Positions 1 through 7,485 of a DNA stretch of 64,000 nucleotides are shown in pieces. Position 1 is the stretch's first letter. Every line of letters starts with the position of its first letter. A program made the position numbers and the translations under genes. The notes beneath the pieces are model-generated. The model searched no databases. It had not been told where the DNA came from and worked only from the letters and a program-made list of their open reading frames with translations. The stretch lies in NCBI GenBank assembly GCA_016707895.1, contig JADJGV010000002.1, positions 310,001-374,000 on the forward strand. The letters run 5' to 3'. This DNA is from Myxococcales bacterium (GTDB lineage: Bacteria; Myxococcota_A; Polyangia; Haliangiales; Haliangiaceae).

Positions 1-1
1 G

Positions 2-571
2 GCCCACGACTACCCGGCCCTGTTCTGGCTGCGGGCCGCGCTCGAGAGCGGGTGCACGCTCCTCGACTTCGGCGGGCACGTCGGCCTGCAGTACTACCTG
101 TACCGGGACTACGTCGCCCTCGCGCCGACGACGCGGTGGATCGTGGCCGAGCAGCCCGCCGTGGTCGCGCGTGGCCGCGCGCTGGCGCAACGGCGCGACG
201 CCCCGCACCTCGCGTTTGTCGAGGACCCGGCCGCCGCCGGACCGGTCGACGTCGTCATGACCGCGGGGTGCATCCAGTCGGTCGAAGAGCCCTTCGCGCA
301 CCTGCTGGGGCGCCTGCCCGTGCTGCCTCGCGCCGTGCTGATCAACAAGCTCCCGCTGTACGACCAGCCGACGCGCGTCACCCTCCAGAACACCGGCTGC
401 TCGTTCACGCCGTGCACCCTGTTCAACGCCGACGCGTTCGTCGGGTCGCTCACCGCCCGCGGCTACCGGCTGCGCGATCGCTGGCAGTGCCTGGACCGCT
501 CGATCGACATCCCGTTCTACCCCGCGTACGGCGTGCCGACCTACAGCGGGCTGTACCTCGAGCGGGCGTAG
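2..571 (+). CDS. TIGR04325-type putative methyltransferase, 5' truncated
   Basis: The reading frame is already open at the window edge, so the N-terminus is missing; about 189 residues remain. An early LLDFGGHVG motif looks like a SAM-binding motif I of a Rossmann methyltransferase, followed by WIVAEQP, where an acidic residue would contact SAM, and by VVMTAGCIQSVEEP. This order (DFGG, EQP, sgxxQ, then a Q-rich segment with TLQNTGCSF) fits the LIC12133/TIGR04325 family of putative methyltransferases, often found in O-antigen or polysaccharide loci. The substrate is not known. The preceding genes that would show a polysaccharide cluster are outside the window. Confidence 0.7.
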   Translation, partial: AHDYPALFWLRAALESGCTLLDFGGHVGLQYYLYRDYVALAPTTRWIVAEQPAVVARGRALAQRRDAPHLAFVEDPAAAGPVDVVMTAGCIQSVEEPFAHLLGRLPVLPRAVLINKLPLYDQPTRVTLQNTGCSFTPCTLFNADAFVGSLTARGYRLRDRWQCLDRSIDIPFYPAYGVPTYSGLYLERA

Positions 572-782
572 CGCGCTCGACGGCCGCCGATCCCGACGCG
601 CGCACGAAGCCGTCGCCACCGCTGGTGGACCCTCCCGGATCGCGCGAGTGGATTCGTGAGCATCATCGTCGCCGCCGCGGTAGGCGGCACCCCCACCGGT
701 GCCTGCGCCGCCGCTGGCCGACGCGTGGGCGCCGCCTGCACCGCCCGCGCCACCGGGACCGCCGTACTTCTGACAGCGCGCG

Positions 783-1082
783 CTACGGCTGTGGCGCAAC
801 CAGCGGCGTCGGCGTGTCCGGGCGTGCGTGATCGAGGCGATCGAGCACGTCGGCGGGGACGGTCTCGTGGACCGCGTGGATCCGCGGCGGCGGCGCGCCG
901 GCGCGCTGCGCCTCCTCGCTCTTGTGCGCCGCGGCGTCGGGGTTCGCCAGCGTGACCGCGGCGGCGGCGGCGGCGGCAACGCCCGCGACGTGGCTGGCCG
1001 GCGGGTGGGGCGCGTTCTTCAGGATCGGCTCGCTGCACCCGCCAGCGAGGGCCATGACCAGCAGCAGCGGTGCGCTCCGCAT
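783..1082 (-). CDS. small putative lipoprotein
   Basis: A 99-residue protein with a short signal peptide and a lipobox-like LAGGC, with Cys near residue 16, followed by a low-complexity Ala-rich and His-containing region. It has no recognisable domain. The ATG start was chosen because it places a positive residue and a hydrophobic stretch directly before the Cys. It is transcribed away from the next lipoprotein gene. Likely exported and membrane anchored; function unknown. The Ala-rich tail makes even the coding status less certain than for its neighbours. Confidence 0.5.
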   Translation of the reverse strand: MRSAPLLLVMALAGGCSEPILKNAPHPPASHVAGVAAAAAAAVTLANPDAAAHKSEEAQRAGAPPPRIHAVHETVPADVLDRLDHARPDTPTPLVAPQP

Positions 1083-1218
1083 GCCTCCACCGTAACCACG
1101 GCGCCCGCGGTGGCCAGCAGCGCGCGCGTCGATCTGGGCCCGCCGCGACACCGCGCCGCGGTCGCCGGCCGCGCGGCCACCCCTCCGTGGCAACTTGGGT
1201 AGGATCGCGTGCCCCCCA

Positions 1219-1713
1219 ATGATCCACCGCCTCGCATCTGTCGCGCTGATCAGCGCGCTCGCCTGTACCATGACCCAGCCGCTGACCCAGCAGGCCCAGC
1301 CGACCCCGCCGCCTGCTGTCGGCGCCGAGGCGGCGCCGGACGGGAGCGCGGTCGACGCTGGCACCGCGGCGGTCGACGCCGGCACCGCGGCGGTCGACGC
1401 CGGTCCCGACCCCAGCCTCACCGCGCTCGGGCCCCAGGTCACCGCGCAGGGCGTGCGCTTCAACGTCCGCCTCGACACGCCGGCGACCGCGAGCTTCGTG
1501 ACCGGCAGCTTCAACGCGTGGAACCCGAGCGATCCGGCGTTCCGGCTCGAGGATCCGGACGGCGACGGCGTCTTCGCTGTGACCGCGGCGCTCGCGGCGG
1601 GCCGCTACCAGTACAAGCTCGTCGTCGACGGACGTTGGACCCTCGACCCGGCCGCGCCGGGCACCGCGCCCGATGGCTTCGGCGGCCAGAACGGCGTGTT
1701 CGTGGTCCCCTGA
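1219..1713 (+). CDS. lipoprotein with CBM48/AMPK-type glycan-binding domain
   Basis: A 164-residue protein. The signal peptide ends in a lipobox-like ISALAC (Cys near residue 16). A linker built from VDAGTAA repeats (21-bp DNA units at about 1348-1404) leads to a C-terminal domain from about residue 78: VRFNVRLDTPATASFVTGSFNAWNP, then DPDGDGVF and a YQYKLVVDGRW segment. The FNxW and YKxxVDGxW signatures are typical of the glycogen-binding domain of AMPK beta subunits and of isoamylase N-domains (CBM48). I infer a surface or periplasmic carbohydrate-binding lipoprotein without a catalytic domain. The start at 1219 was preferred to an upstream in-frame codon because it directly precedes the signal peptide. 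Confidence 0.7.
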   Translation: MIHRLASVALISALACTMTQPLTQQAQPTPPPAVGAEAAPDGSAVDAGTAAVDAGTAAVDAGPDPSLTALGPQVTAQGVRFNVRLDTPATASFVTGSFNAWNPSDPAFRLEDPDGDGVFAVTAALAAGRYQYKLVVDGRWTLDPAAPGTAPDGFGGQNGVFVVP

Positions 1714-1723
1714 GCGCCGCGCA

Positions 1724-2365
1724 CTAGTCGCGCCCGCAGGCCTGGTCGATCCATGCGCGCAGGCCCGCGGCGTCGAGCACCGCGCTGTACGCGTCCCAGA
1801 TCGCCGACGACTTGCCCTCGAACAGCTCCTGCGGGCGATCGAGCGGCTCGACCTTGCCGTCGTGCGCCCACTGCAACATGCGGTGCTGCTCGAGGAACTC
1901 GAGGCGGTGGACGCCGGCGGGGCCGGTGAACGTCATCGACCCCGATGGGTAGTCGTCGGTCCAGCCCGAGACCAGCTCGCCCTCGGGCGGCGCGGCGTGC
2001 GCCATCGCCGCGTGGGCCTCGGCCATCGCGGTCTGCAGCGCGGCGATCGTCGCGCGCGGGACCGACACGGTCCTGGTCGCCTTCGCGTCGCCTTGATAGC
2101 CGACCGCCAGCGCGCCCTCGCCCTCGAACACCGCGCCGCGCGCCGTCAGCGTGGCGGTGAACTCGTGGGCGCACCCTAGCCCGACCCAGACGTCGGTGAT
2201 CTCGATGCGCTCCGCGCTGACGAGCGGATCGCGATCGGATCGCGGCGCGGCGTGCTCACCTGGCGCGTTGCGCGGCGCGGCCGGCGCGACCGGCGCGGCG
2301 CGGTCGCCGCAGGCGGCCAGGGCGGTCACCAGCAGCGCGGCGCAGACGGCGTGACGGGGGCGCAT
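1724..2365 (-). CDS. putative lipoprotein, unknown function
   Basis: A 213-residue protein with signal sequence and lipobox LAAC at Cys 19, then an Ala/Pro-rich linker and a domain beginning near residue 50 (ERIEITDVWVGLGCAHEFTATL). The rest is mixed alpha/beta with no motif I recognise. It converges on the CBM48 lipoprotein with an 10-nt gap. A TAGCCT hexamer lies 6 nt upstream of the ATG (2372-2377), as seen before many first genes here, and no ribosome site is visible. Confidence 0.65.
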   Translation of the reverse strand: MRPRHAVCAALLVTALAACGDRAAPVAPAAPRNAPGEHAAPRSDRDPLVSAERIEITDVWVGLGCAHEFTATLTARGAVFEGEGALAVGYQGDAKATRTVSVPRATIAALQTAMAEAHAAMAHAAPPEGELVSGWTDDYPSGSMTFTGPAGVHRLEFLEQHRMLQWAHDGKVEPLDRPQELFEGKSSAIWDAYSAVLDAAGLRAWIDQACGRD

Positions 2366-2381
2366 GCCCCGAGGCTACCAG

Positions 2382-3032
2382 CTACAGCGGCGGGAACGCG
2401 TCGCACTCGCAGAGGTAGCTGTTGGCGTCGCCGCACGCCTTGTCCTCGTAGGTGAACGAGTTCTTGAACCGCACGCAGTCGATGGGATCGCCGCCGTCGG
2501 GATCGCCGTTGTCCCACGGCGGTTGCTGTCCGACCTGCGGGTAGCCGCCGGTCGGCTCGGCGGTGACCCACCGGAACGTGCCCTCGATGAGCTGGTCGCT
2601 CAGCCCGACCCAGGTGTTGCCGCTGATCGCCGGGGGGCTGGTCAGCGCGAGGCGCTCGGCGTCGTCGCCGATCACCGCGAGGTGGGTGAACCCCGTGAAG
2701 GCGCCGCCGTCGTCGTCGTCGGCGCAATCCGCAGCCGCGGCGGTCCACGACGCCGTCGCGGTGATCTCGCGGTACCGCGAGGTCGACGTGCCCAGCGCGC
2801 CGTACCCGGTGGGGCACATCGGCAGCACGGCGTCGATGCTGCGCGCGTCGGTGAGCGCGGCGTCGACCGCGGCAGCGTCGACGGTGGGCCCGTCGCCGAC
2901 GGTGACGCCATCGGGCGGGGCGCCGTCGTTGGTGGCGCCATCGGACGCCGCGTCCTCGTCGGCGGTCAGGCCGCTCGGGTGGAACCCGCACCCCAGCGCG
3001 GCGCACAGGCTCGCGGCCAGCAAGCGACGCAT
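2382..3032 (-). CDS. C-type lectin-domain lipoprotein
   Basis: A 216-residue lipoprotein. The signal peptide ends LGC (Cys about 15), then an Asp/Ala-rich linker with VDAAAVDAALTDA spaces the domain from the membrane. The C-terminal part (from about residue 78) has the C-type lectin order: CPTGYG, a central WTAAAADC, a WVGLSD segment, NGDPDGGDPIDCVRFK and the terminal YLCEC. The WVGLSD and C...C pattern are standard for this fold, which in bacteria often binds glycans or protein ligands. The start follows a TACGAT hexamer (3039-3044) 6 nt upstream. Confidence 0.75.
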   Translation of the reverse strand: MRRLLAASLCAALGCGFHPSGLTADEDAASDGATNDGAPPDGVTVGDGPTVDAAAVDAALTDARSIDAVLPMCPTGYGALGTSTSRYREITATASWTAAAADCADDDDGGAFTGFTHLAVIGDDAERLALTSPPAISGNTWVGLSDQLIEGTFRWVTAEPTGGYPQVGQQPPWDNGDPDGGDPIDCVRFKNSFTYEDKACGDANSYLCECDAFPPL

Positions 3033-3081
3033 CTCACCATCGTACCCGGATCGCGGCCGCGTCGGGCTGGAATCGTCCCGC

Positions 3082-4029
3082 CTAGATCGCGACCAGCCGC
3101 GCCGGCCGCCCCAGCCGGACGTCGACCGCGGCGAGCGTCCCGACGACGTCGCCGGCGATCTCGAACGGCGCGGGGCGATCGAGCGCGAGCGTGACCGCGT
3201 CGCACAGGAAGTCGTGGACCCGCGTCGAGCGGTAGCGGCCGCGGAACGCCGCCGGCGCGCTGCGGACGACCTCGGCGAGCCCAGGGTCACCGGCGCGCAC
3301 CTGGAAGCGATCGGCGCGCGCCCGCGCGAACGCGAACATCTGCAGGCCGAACCCGAAGTACGGGATGGTCGAGCACGCGGCCAGCGTGCAGGCCCCCGAC
3401 CACAGCACCGCGTCGGTCGCGTCGGTGCCGTCGACGTGCGCCGCGGCGCCGCGGCGGTGGATCGTCACGGTCGGGCGCGCGGTCCGCACGAAGCGCGGCA
3501 CCGACACCAGCGGCACCGCCAGCGCGTAGCGCAGCGCGGCCGGCAGGCGCACCCGCCGGCGGGCCAGCGTCCTTGCGACCGCGTCGGCGTCAGCCACCAG
3601 CTGCGCGTCGAGCCCGAAGCCGCAGAACGGCGCGCGCCGGCCCAGCACGTCGAGCATCGGCAGCGCGATCGGCGGCGCGACCTCGCCGCGGGCCAGCGCG
3701 GCGGCGACGTCGCCGGGCCGCGGCGCGCGGGCGCCGATCGTGCGCGCGACCGCGTTGCCGGTGCCGAGCGCGAGCACGCCGACCACCGGCTCCGGCGCAC
3801 CGCGGGCCGCAGCCGCCCGGGCGATCGCGGCGAGCCCGGCGACCAGCGTGCCGTCGCCGCCGCCCAGGACGATCCGCGGCGCGCCGCCAGCGACCAGCGC
3901 GGCCAGCGCGGCGTCGGCCTCGGCCGCGGTGTCGGTGACGATCAGCGTCGGCGCCGCGGCGTGGAGCGCGGCCAGCATGCGGGGGCTGGCCCGCCCGGCG
4001 CGGCGGTTGATCAGCACGGGCGCGACCAT
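3082..4029 (-). CDS. diacylglycerol/lipid kinase family protein (DagK catalytic domain)
   Basis: A 315-residue cytoplasmic protein starting MVAPVLINRRAGR. The GGGDGT motif at residues 56-61 is the nucleotide-binding signature of diacylglycerol, sphingosine and YegS-like lipid kinases, and LALGTGNAVAR is the second conserved block. The C-terminal half (CGFGLDAQLV, then beta-rich segments) fits the family's second domain. It probably phosphorylates a lipid with ATP; the exact substrate cannot be read. A TACGCT hexamer lies 5 nt upstream (4035-4040). Divergent from the SDR gene with a 52-nt gap. Confidence 0.85.
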   Translation of the reverse strand: MVAPVLINRRAGRASPRMLAALHAAAPTLIVTDTAAEADAALAALVAGGAPRIVLGGGDGTLVAGLAAIARAAAARGAPEPVVGVLALGTGNAVARTIGARAPRPGDVAAALARGEVAPPIALPMLDVLGRRAPFCGFGLDAQLVADADAVARTLARRRVRLPAALRYALAVPLVSVPRFVRTARPTVTIHRRGAAAHVDGTDATDAVLWSGACTLAACSTIPYFGFGLQMFAFARARADRFQVRAGDPGLAEVVRSAPAAFRGRYRSTRVHDFLCDAVTLALDRPAPFEIAGDVVGTLAAVDVRLGRPARLVAI

Positions 4030-4081
4030 GCGCGAGCGTAGCGCACCGTAACCGCCGCGGGCGCGCCGCCGTCGAAGCAGC

Positions 4082-5047
4082 ATGCCCGCCACCGATGGCC
4101 CGTGGATCCGCGCCGGCGGCGCGTTGGTCGCGGCCGCGCGCATGCCCGGCGTCGCGTGGGCCTGGAGCGCGCTCGGGCATCGTCGCCGCGCGCGGCGGTT
4201 CGCGCCGGCCGAGCTCGCGGTCGACCTCGCCGGCAAGCACTGCGTGGTCACCGGCGCCACCTCGGGGCTCGGGCTGGCGACCGCGCGCGCGCTGGCCGCG
4301 CGGGGCGCGACGGTGTGGTTGCTGTGCCGCGACGCCGCGCGGGGCGAGGTGGCCCGGGCCGAGGTCGCGGCGCTCGGTGGCGACGCCCGGCTGGTGGTGG
4401 TCGACGTCGGCGAGCTGGCGCAGGTGCGGCGCGCCGCGGCGGCGATCGACGCGCCGCGCATCGACGCGCTGGTCCACAACGCCGGCGCGCTGCCCCACGC
4501 GCGCGCGGTCACCAGCGACGACCTCGAGGTCGACTTCGCGGTGCACCTGGCCGGGCCACACCTGCTGACGCGCTTGCTGCTGCCGCGGCTGCGCGCCGCC
4601 AGCGGCCGGGTGGTGTTCGTGTCGTCGGGGGGCATGTACAGCGAGCGCCTGCGCATCGACGATCTGCAGTGGCGGGCCCGCCGCTACGACGGCGTCGTCG
4701 CCTACGCCCAGGTCAAGCGCGCCCAGGTCGTGCTGACCGAGCTGTGGGCCGCGCGCGAGCCGACGGTCGCGTTCCACGCCATGCACCCGGGCTGGGCCGA
4801 CACGCCGGGCGTCGCCACCGCGCTCCCCGGCTTCTACCGCGCCACGCGGCGCTTCCTGCGCACGCCGGCCGAGGGCGCCGACACGATCGTCTGGCTCGCC
4901 GCCGCCCAGCCGCCGCCCGGCCCGAGCGGTCGGTTCTGGCACGATCGCGCGCTGGCCCCCACGCACCTGCGGCCGGGCACCGCCGACGATCCCGCCGACC
5001 GCGCCGGGCTGTGGGCCGCGCTCGAGCGCGCGACCGCCGACGCCTGA
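4082..5047 (+). CDS. SDR family oxidoreductase (DHRS12-like)
   Basis: A 321-residue short-chain dehydrogenase. The cofactor motif TGATSGLG is at 57-64, NAG at 133-135, a Ser pair at 181-182 and the catalytic YAQVK at 208-212, with the PGW segment after it (MHPGWADTPG). An N-terminal extension of about 50 residues precedes the Rossmann fold, and the C-terminal part resembles the human DHRS12-like group, which also has an N-terminal extension. It should be an NAD(P)-dependent oxidoreductase; the substrate is unknown. It is followed by the MbtH-like gene 27 nt downstream. Confidence 0.85.
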   Translation: MPATDGPWIRAGGALVAAARMPGVAWAWSALGHRRRARRFAPAELAVDLAGKHCVVTGATSGLGLATARALAARGATVWLLCRDAARGEVARAEVAALGGDARLVVVDVGELAQVRRAAAAIDAPRIDALVHNAGALPHARAVTSDDLEVDFAVHLAGPHLLTRLLLPRLRAASGRVVFVSSGGMYSERLRIDDLQWRARRYDGVVAYAQVKRAQVVLTELWAAREPTVAFHAMHPGWADTPGVATALPGFYRATRRFLRTPAEGADTIVWLAAAQPPPGPSGRFWHDRALAPTHLRPGTADDPADRAGLWAALERATADA

Positions 5048-5074
5048 CGCCCGCGCCGTGTACGCTCGCCGGCC

Positions 5075-5287
5075 ATGAGCGATGACGCGCACGAGGACGG
5101 GCAGGTCTACGTCGTGGTGATCAACCACGAGGAGCAGTACTCGATCTGGCCGAACGATCGTGAGCTCCCGCTCGGCTGGAAGGCCGACGGCACGTCGGGC
5201 ACCAAGGCCGAGTGCCTGGCGTACATCCAGTCGGTGTGGACCGACATGCGCCCGCTGTCGTTGCGCCACAAGCGCGTCGAGGAGTAG
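5075..5287 (+). CDS. orphan MbtH-like protein
   Basis: A 70-residue protein with the full MbtH signature: VINHEEQYSIWP, then ELPLGWKADG, SGTKAECLAYIQ and VWTDMRPLSLR. MbtH proteins bind and activate the adenylation domains of nonribosomal peptide synthetases. No synthetase, thioesterase or siderophore gene lies in this window, so it presumably serves one elsewhere. A TACGCT hexamer sits 8 nt before the ATG (5061-5066), and no Shine-Dalgarno sequence is visible, so it may be transcribed on its own and not with the SDR gene. Confidence 0.92.
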   Translation: MSDDAHEDGQVYVVVINHEEQYSIWPNDRELPLGWKADGTSGTKAECLAYIQSVWTDMRPLSLRHKRVEE

Positions 5288-5294
5288 GCCGCGC

Positions 5295-6185
5295 TCAGAC
5301 CACGCCGTGCCAGCCGTCGTCGTGGGCGGCGAACCGCGCGCGCAGCGCAGCGACCGTGCTCGCGTCGAGCGGCCCCTGGCTCGCGTGGGCGGCGGCGCGC
5401 GCGATGCTGGCCGCGCGCCGGGTGCCGATCAGCGCCGCGGCCACGCCGGGCGCGAACGCGGCAAACCGCACCGCCAGCGCCTCGGCGTCGGCCGGCGTCG
5501 GCGCGTCGGCCCCGTACATCGCCAGCCAGCGCTGGCGGTAGCGCTGGAGATCGTCGCGATCGGCCGGCGGCGGCAGCCACGGCGCGCCGGCCAGCCCGCG
5601 CTTGGCGAGCACGCCCTTGCCGGCGGCCACCGCGGTCGGGATCGCGTCGGCGAGCGCGCGTTGATCGACCAGGTTGACCGAGCACTCGACGACGTCGACC
5701 TCAGGGCAGCGCACCGCCCACGCCAGCGCGTCGCCGTCGCCGGCGTAGCCGATCGCGCGCACCTTGCCCGCCGCGCGCGCTGCCACCAGCGGCTCGAGCA
5801 GATCGCCGGCCTCCAGCCGCGCGCGATCGCACGAGTGCAGCAAGAACACGTCGAGGTGGTCGGTGGCGAGCCGCGCCAGCGCCTGGTCGACGCCGCGCGC
5901 GATCACGGCCGGCGACCAGTCGGGCACGCCGGGCACGCCGTAGCCGCCCTTGGTCACCAGCACGACGCGCTCGCGGCGCCCGCGCAGCGCCTGCCCCAGG
6001 CGATCCTCCGACGCGCCGTAGCTCGGCGCCGTGTCGATCAGATCCACGCCGGCGTCGAGGGCGGTGTCGATCACCCGCGCGGCGTCGGCGTCGGAGATGC
6101 CGAGGTCGCCGAGCGGCCCGCCGCCCAGCCCGAGCGGCGCGACGTTGAGGCCGGTGGAGCCGAGCGGGCGTCGCAGGGAGCGCAC
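5295..6185 (-). CDS. aldo/keto reductase
   Basis: A 296-residue TIM-barrel oxidoreductase when started at the GTG of 6185. The catalytic tetrad is visible: Asp 51 and Tyr 56 (DTAPSYG), Lys 79 (VTKGG) and His 117 (LLHSCD). The reading frame remains open upstream through a Pro-rich stretch made by the poly-G tracts, but that part resembles nothing in the family, so the GTG directly before the usual first strand (LRRPLGSTGLNVAPLGLGGG) was chosen. An NADPH-dependent carbonyl reductase is likely; substrate unknown. Converges on mbtH-like gene with a 7-nt gap. Confidence 0.85.
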   Translation of the reverse strand: MRSLRRPLGSTGLNVAPLGLGGGPLGDLGISDADAARVIDTALDAGVDLIDTAPSYGASEDRLGQALRGRRERVVLVTKGGYGVPGVPDWSPAVIARGVDQALARLATDHLDVFLLHSCDRARLEAGDLLEPLVAARAAGKVRAIGYAGDGDALAWAVRCPEVDVVECSVNLVDQRALADAIPTAVAAGKGVLAKRGLAGAPWLPPPADRDDLQRYRQRWLAMYGADAPTPADAEALAVRFAAFAPGVAAALIGTRRAASIARAAAHASQGPLDASTVAALRARFAAHDDGWHGVV

Positions 6186-6237
6186 GCCCCGGGTGTGCCA
6201 CAGGCGGGCGCCGCGCGGCGCGGCCGGGAACGATTTC

Positions 6238-6299
6238 GGGGGGGGGGGGGGCGCCGGGGCGCGCGGCCCCCGGGGGTGGGGGGGGGGGGGGGGGGGGGG
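6238..6299. repeat. two poly-G tracts (14 G and 22 G)
   Basis: On the plus strand there are uninterrupted runs of 14 G at 6238-6251 and of 22 G at 6278-6299, separated by a GC-only spacer. They lie between the divergent aldo/keto reductase and the metallo-beta-lactamase-fold gene. Such runs could form G-quadruplexes or slip during replication, but long poly-G is also a well-known artefact of two-colour short-read sequencing and a weak point in assemblies. Confidence 0.9.
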
Positions 6300-6398
6300 T
6301 GGCGGGGGCCCGCCCACCCCGCCGCCCGCCGCGCCGCTTCAGGCTTCTTCACACAGGCCGGCCTCGACAGCCGCCGGCGCGCGACTACGCTTGGTCTC

Positions 6399-7451
6399 AT
6401 GGCGAAGCTGACCGGCCTCCGGCTCGAGCGCGCGCAGGCCTCGCCGCGCTACCGCGACGGCGGGTTCCACAACACCCACGGCGTACGGCCGGTGCTCGAC
6501 GGCGATCGCTGGTCGATCATGGGCGAGTTCTTCTTCGGCGGGCGCGCGCGCCGGCCGCGCACGCCGCTGCCGATCGAGCGACCGCACGAGCCGTGGACCC
6601 GGCCGGTGTCGTCCGACGGGCTGCGCGTCACGTGGCTCGGCCACAGCACGATGCTGCTCGAGCTCGACGGCGCCCGCGTGCTGACCGACCCGGTGTTCGG
6701 CGAGCGCGCGTCGCCGGTTGGCTTCGCGGGGCCGCGCCGCTTCCACCCGGTGCCGGCGACGATCGCCGAGCTGCCGCCGCTCGACGCGGTGCTGCTGTCG
6801 CACGACCACTTCGATCACCTGTGCAAGGCCAGCGTGCGCGAGCTGGCCGCGCGGCGGGTGCCGTTCGTCACCTCGCTCGGCGTCGGCGCCCACCTCGAGG
6901 CCTACGGCGTCGAGCCGGGGCTGATCACCGAGCTCGACTGGTGGGAGTCGACCACCGTGCGCGACGTCGCGTTCACCGCCACGCCGGCACAGCACTTCTC
7001 CGGCCGCAGCCTCACCGGGCGCAACCGCACGCTGTGGTCGTCGTGGGTCATCGCGACTGCGCGGCGCCGCCTGTTCTTCTCCGGCGACACCGGCCTCACC
7101 GACGAGTTCCGCGAGATCGGTGCGCGGCTGGGGCCGTTCGACCTGACGATGCTCGAGATCGGTGCGTGGCACCCGGCGTGGGGCGGCGTCCACCTCGGGC
7201 CGACCAACGCGCTGGCGGCGTTCGCGATGCTCGGCGGCGGGACGCTGCTGCCGGTGCACTGGGGCACCTTCGATCTCGGCCTGCACCCGTGGGCCGAGCC
7301 GATCGAGACGCTGATGGCCCTCGCCGGCGGCGCGCGGGTGCTGACGCCGACCCTGGGGCGGCCGTTCGAGCCGGCCCACGAGCGGGGGCCGGCGCCGTGG
7401 TGGCGCGGCGTCGATGCGCCCGCGCCGGCCGTGGCCCCGGTCGCGACCTGA
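6399..7451 (+). CDS. metallo-beta-lactamase-fold hydrolase (NAPE-PLD/UlaG-like)
   Basis: A 350-residue protein with the zinc-binding motif SHDHFDHL (His 135, His 137, Asp 139, His 140), an early GHSTMLLELDG strand and TDPVFGERASPVGFAGPRR, a block characteristic of the NAPE-phospholipase-D-like group. Later ligands are plausible in TPAQHFSGR, FSGDTG and PVHWGTFDL. It lacks a signal peptide. The family includes phosphodiesterases of N-acyl-phosphatidylethanolamine and bacterial phosphate or lactone hydrolases; the substrate is open. A TACGCT hexamer lies 7 nt upstream (6386-6391). It is followed 34 nt later by the hybrid kinase. Confidence 0.85.
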   Translation: MAKLTGLRLERAQASPRYRDGGFHNTHGVRPVLDGDRWSIMGEFFFGGRARRPRTPLPIERPHEPWTRPVSSDGLRVTWLGHSTMLLELDGARVLTDPVFGERASPVGFAGPRRFHPVPATIAELPPLDAVLLSHDHFDHLCKASVRELAARRVPFVTSLGVGAHLEAYGVEPGLITELDWWESTTVRDVAFTATPAQHFSGRSLTGRNRTLWSSWVIATARRRLFFSGDTGLTDEFREIGARLGPFDLTMLEIGAWHPAWGGVHLGPTNALAAFAMLGGGTLLPVHWGTFDLGLHPWAEPIETLMALAGGARVLTPTLGRPFEPAHERGPAPWWRGVDAPAPAVAPVAT

Positions 7452-7485
7452 CACGGCCGCGCGCGGACGGGCTAGGCTCGGCGCC

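Noticed and set aside
572..782. Gene in the gap after the truncated methyltransferase
   Set aside because: No open frame has coding character, a start box or a ribosome site; only antisense-type frames are present.
6186..6317. N-terminal Pro-rich extension of the aldo/keto reductase
   Set aside because: It is the translation of the poly-G tracts and is absent from the family; the GTG at 6185 is the better start.
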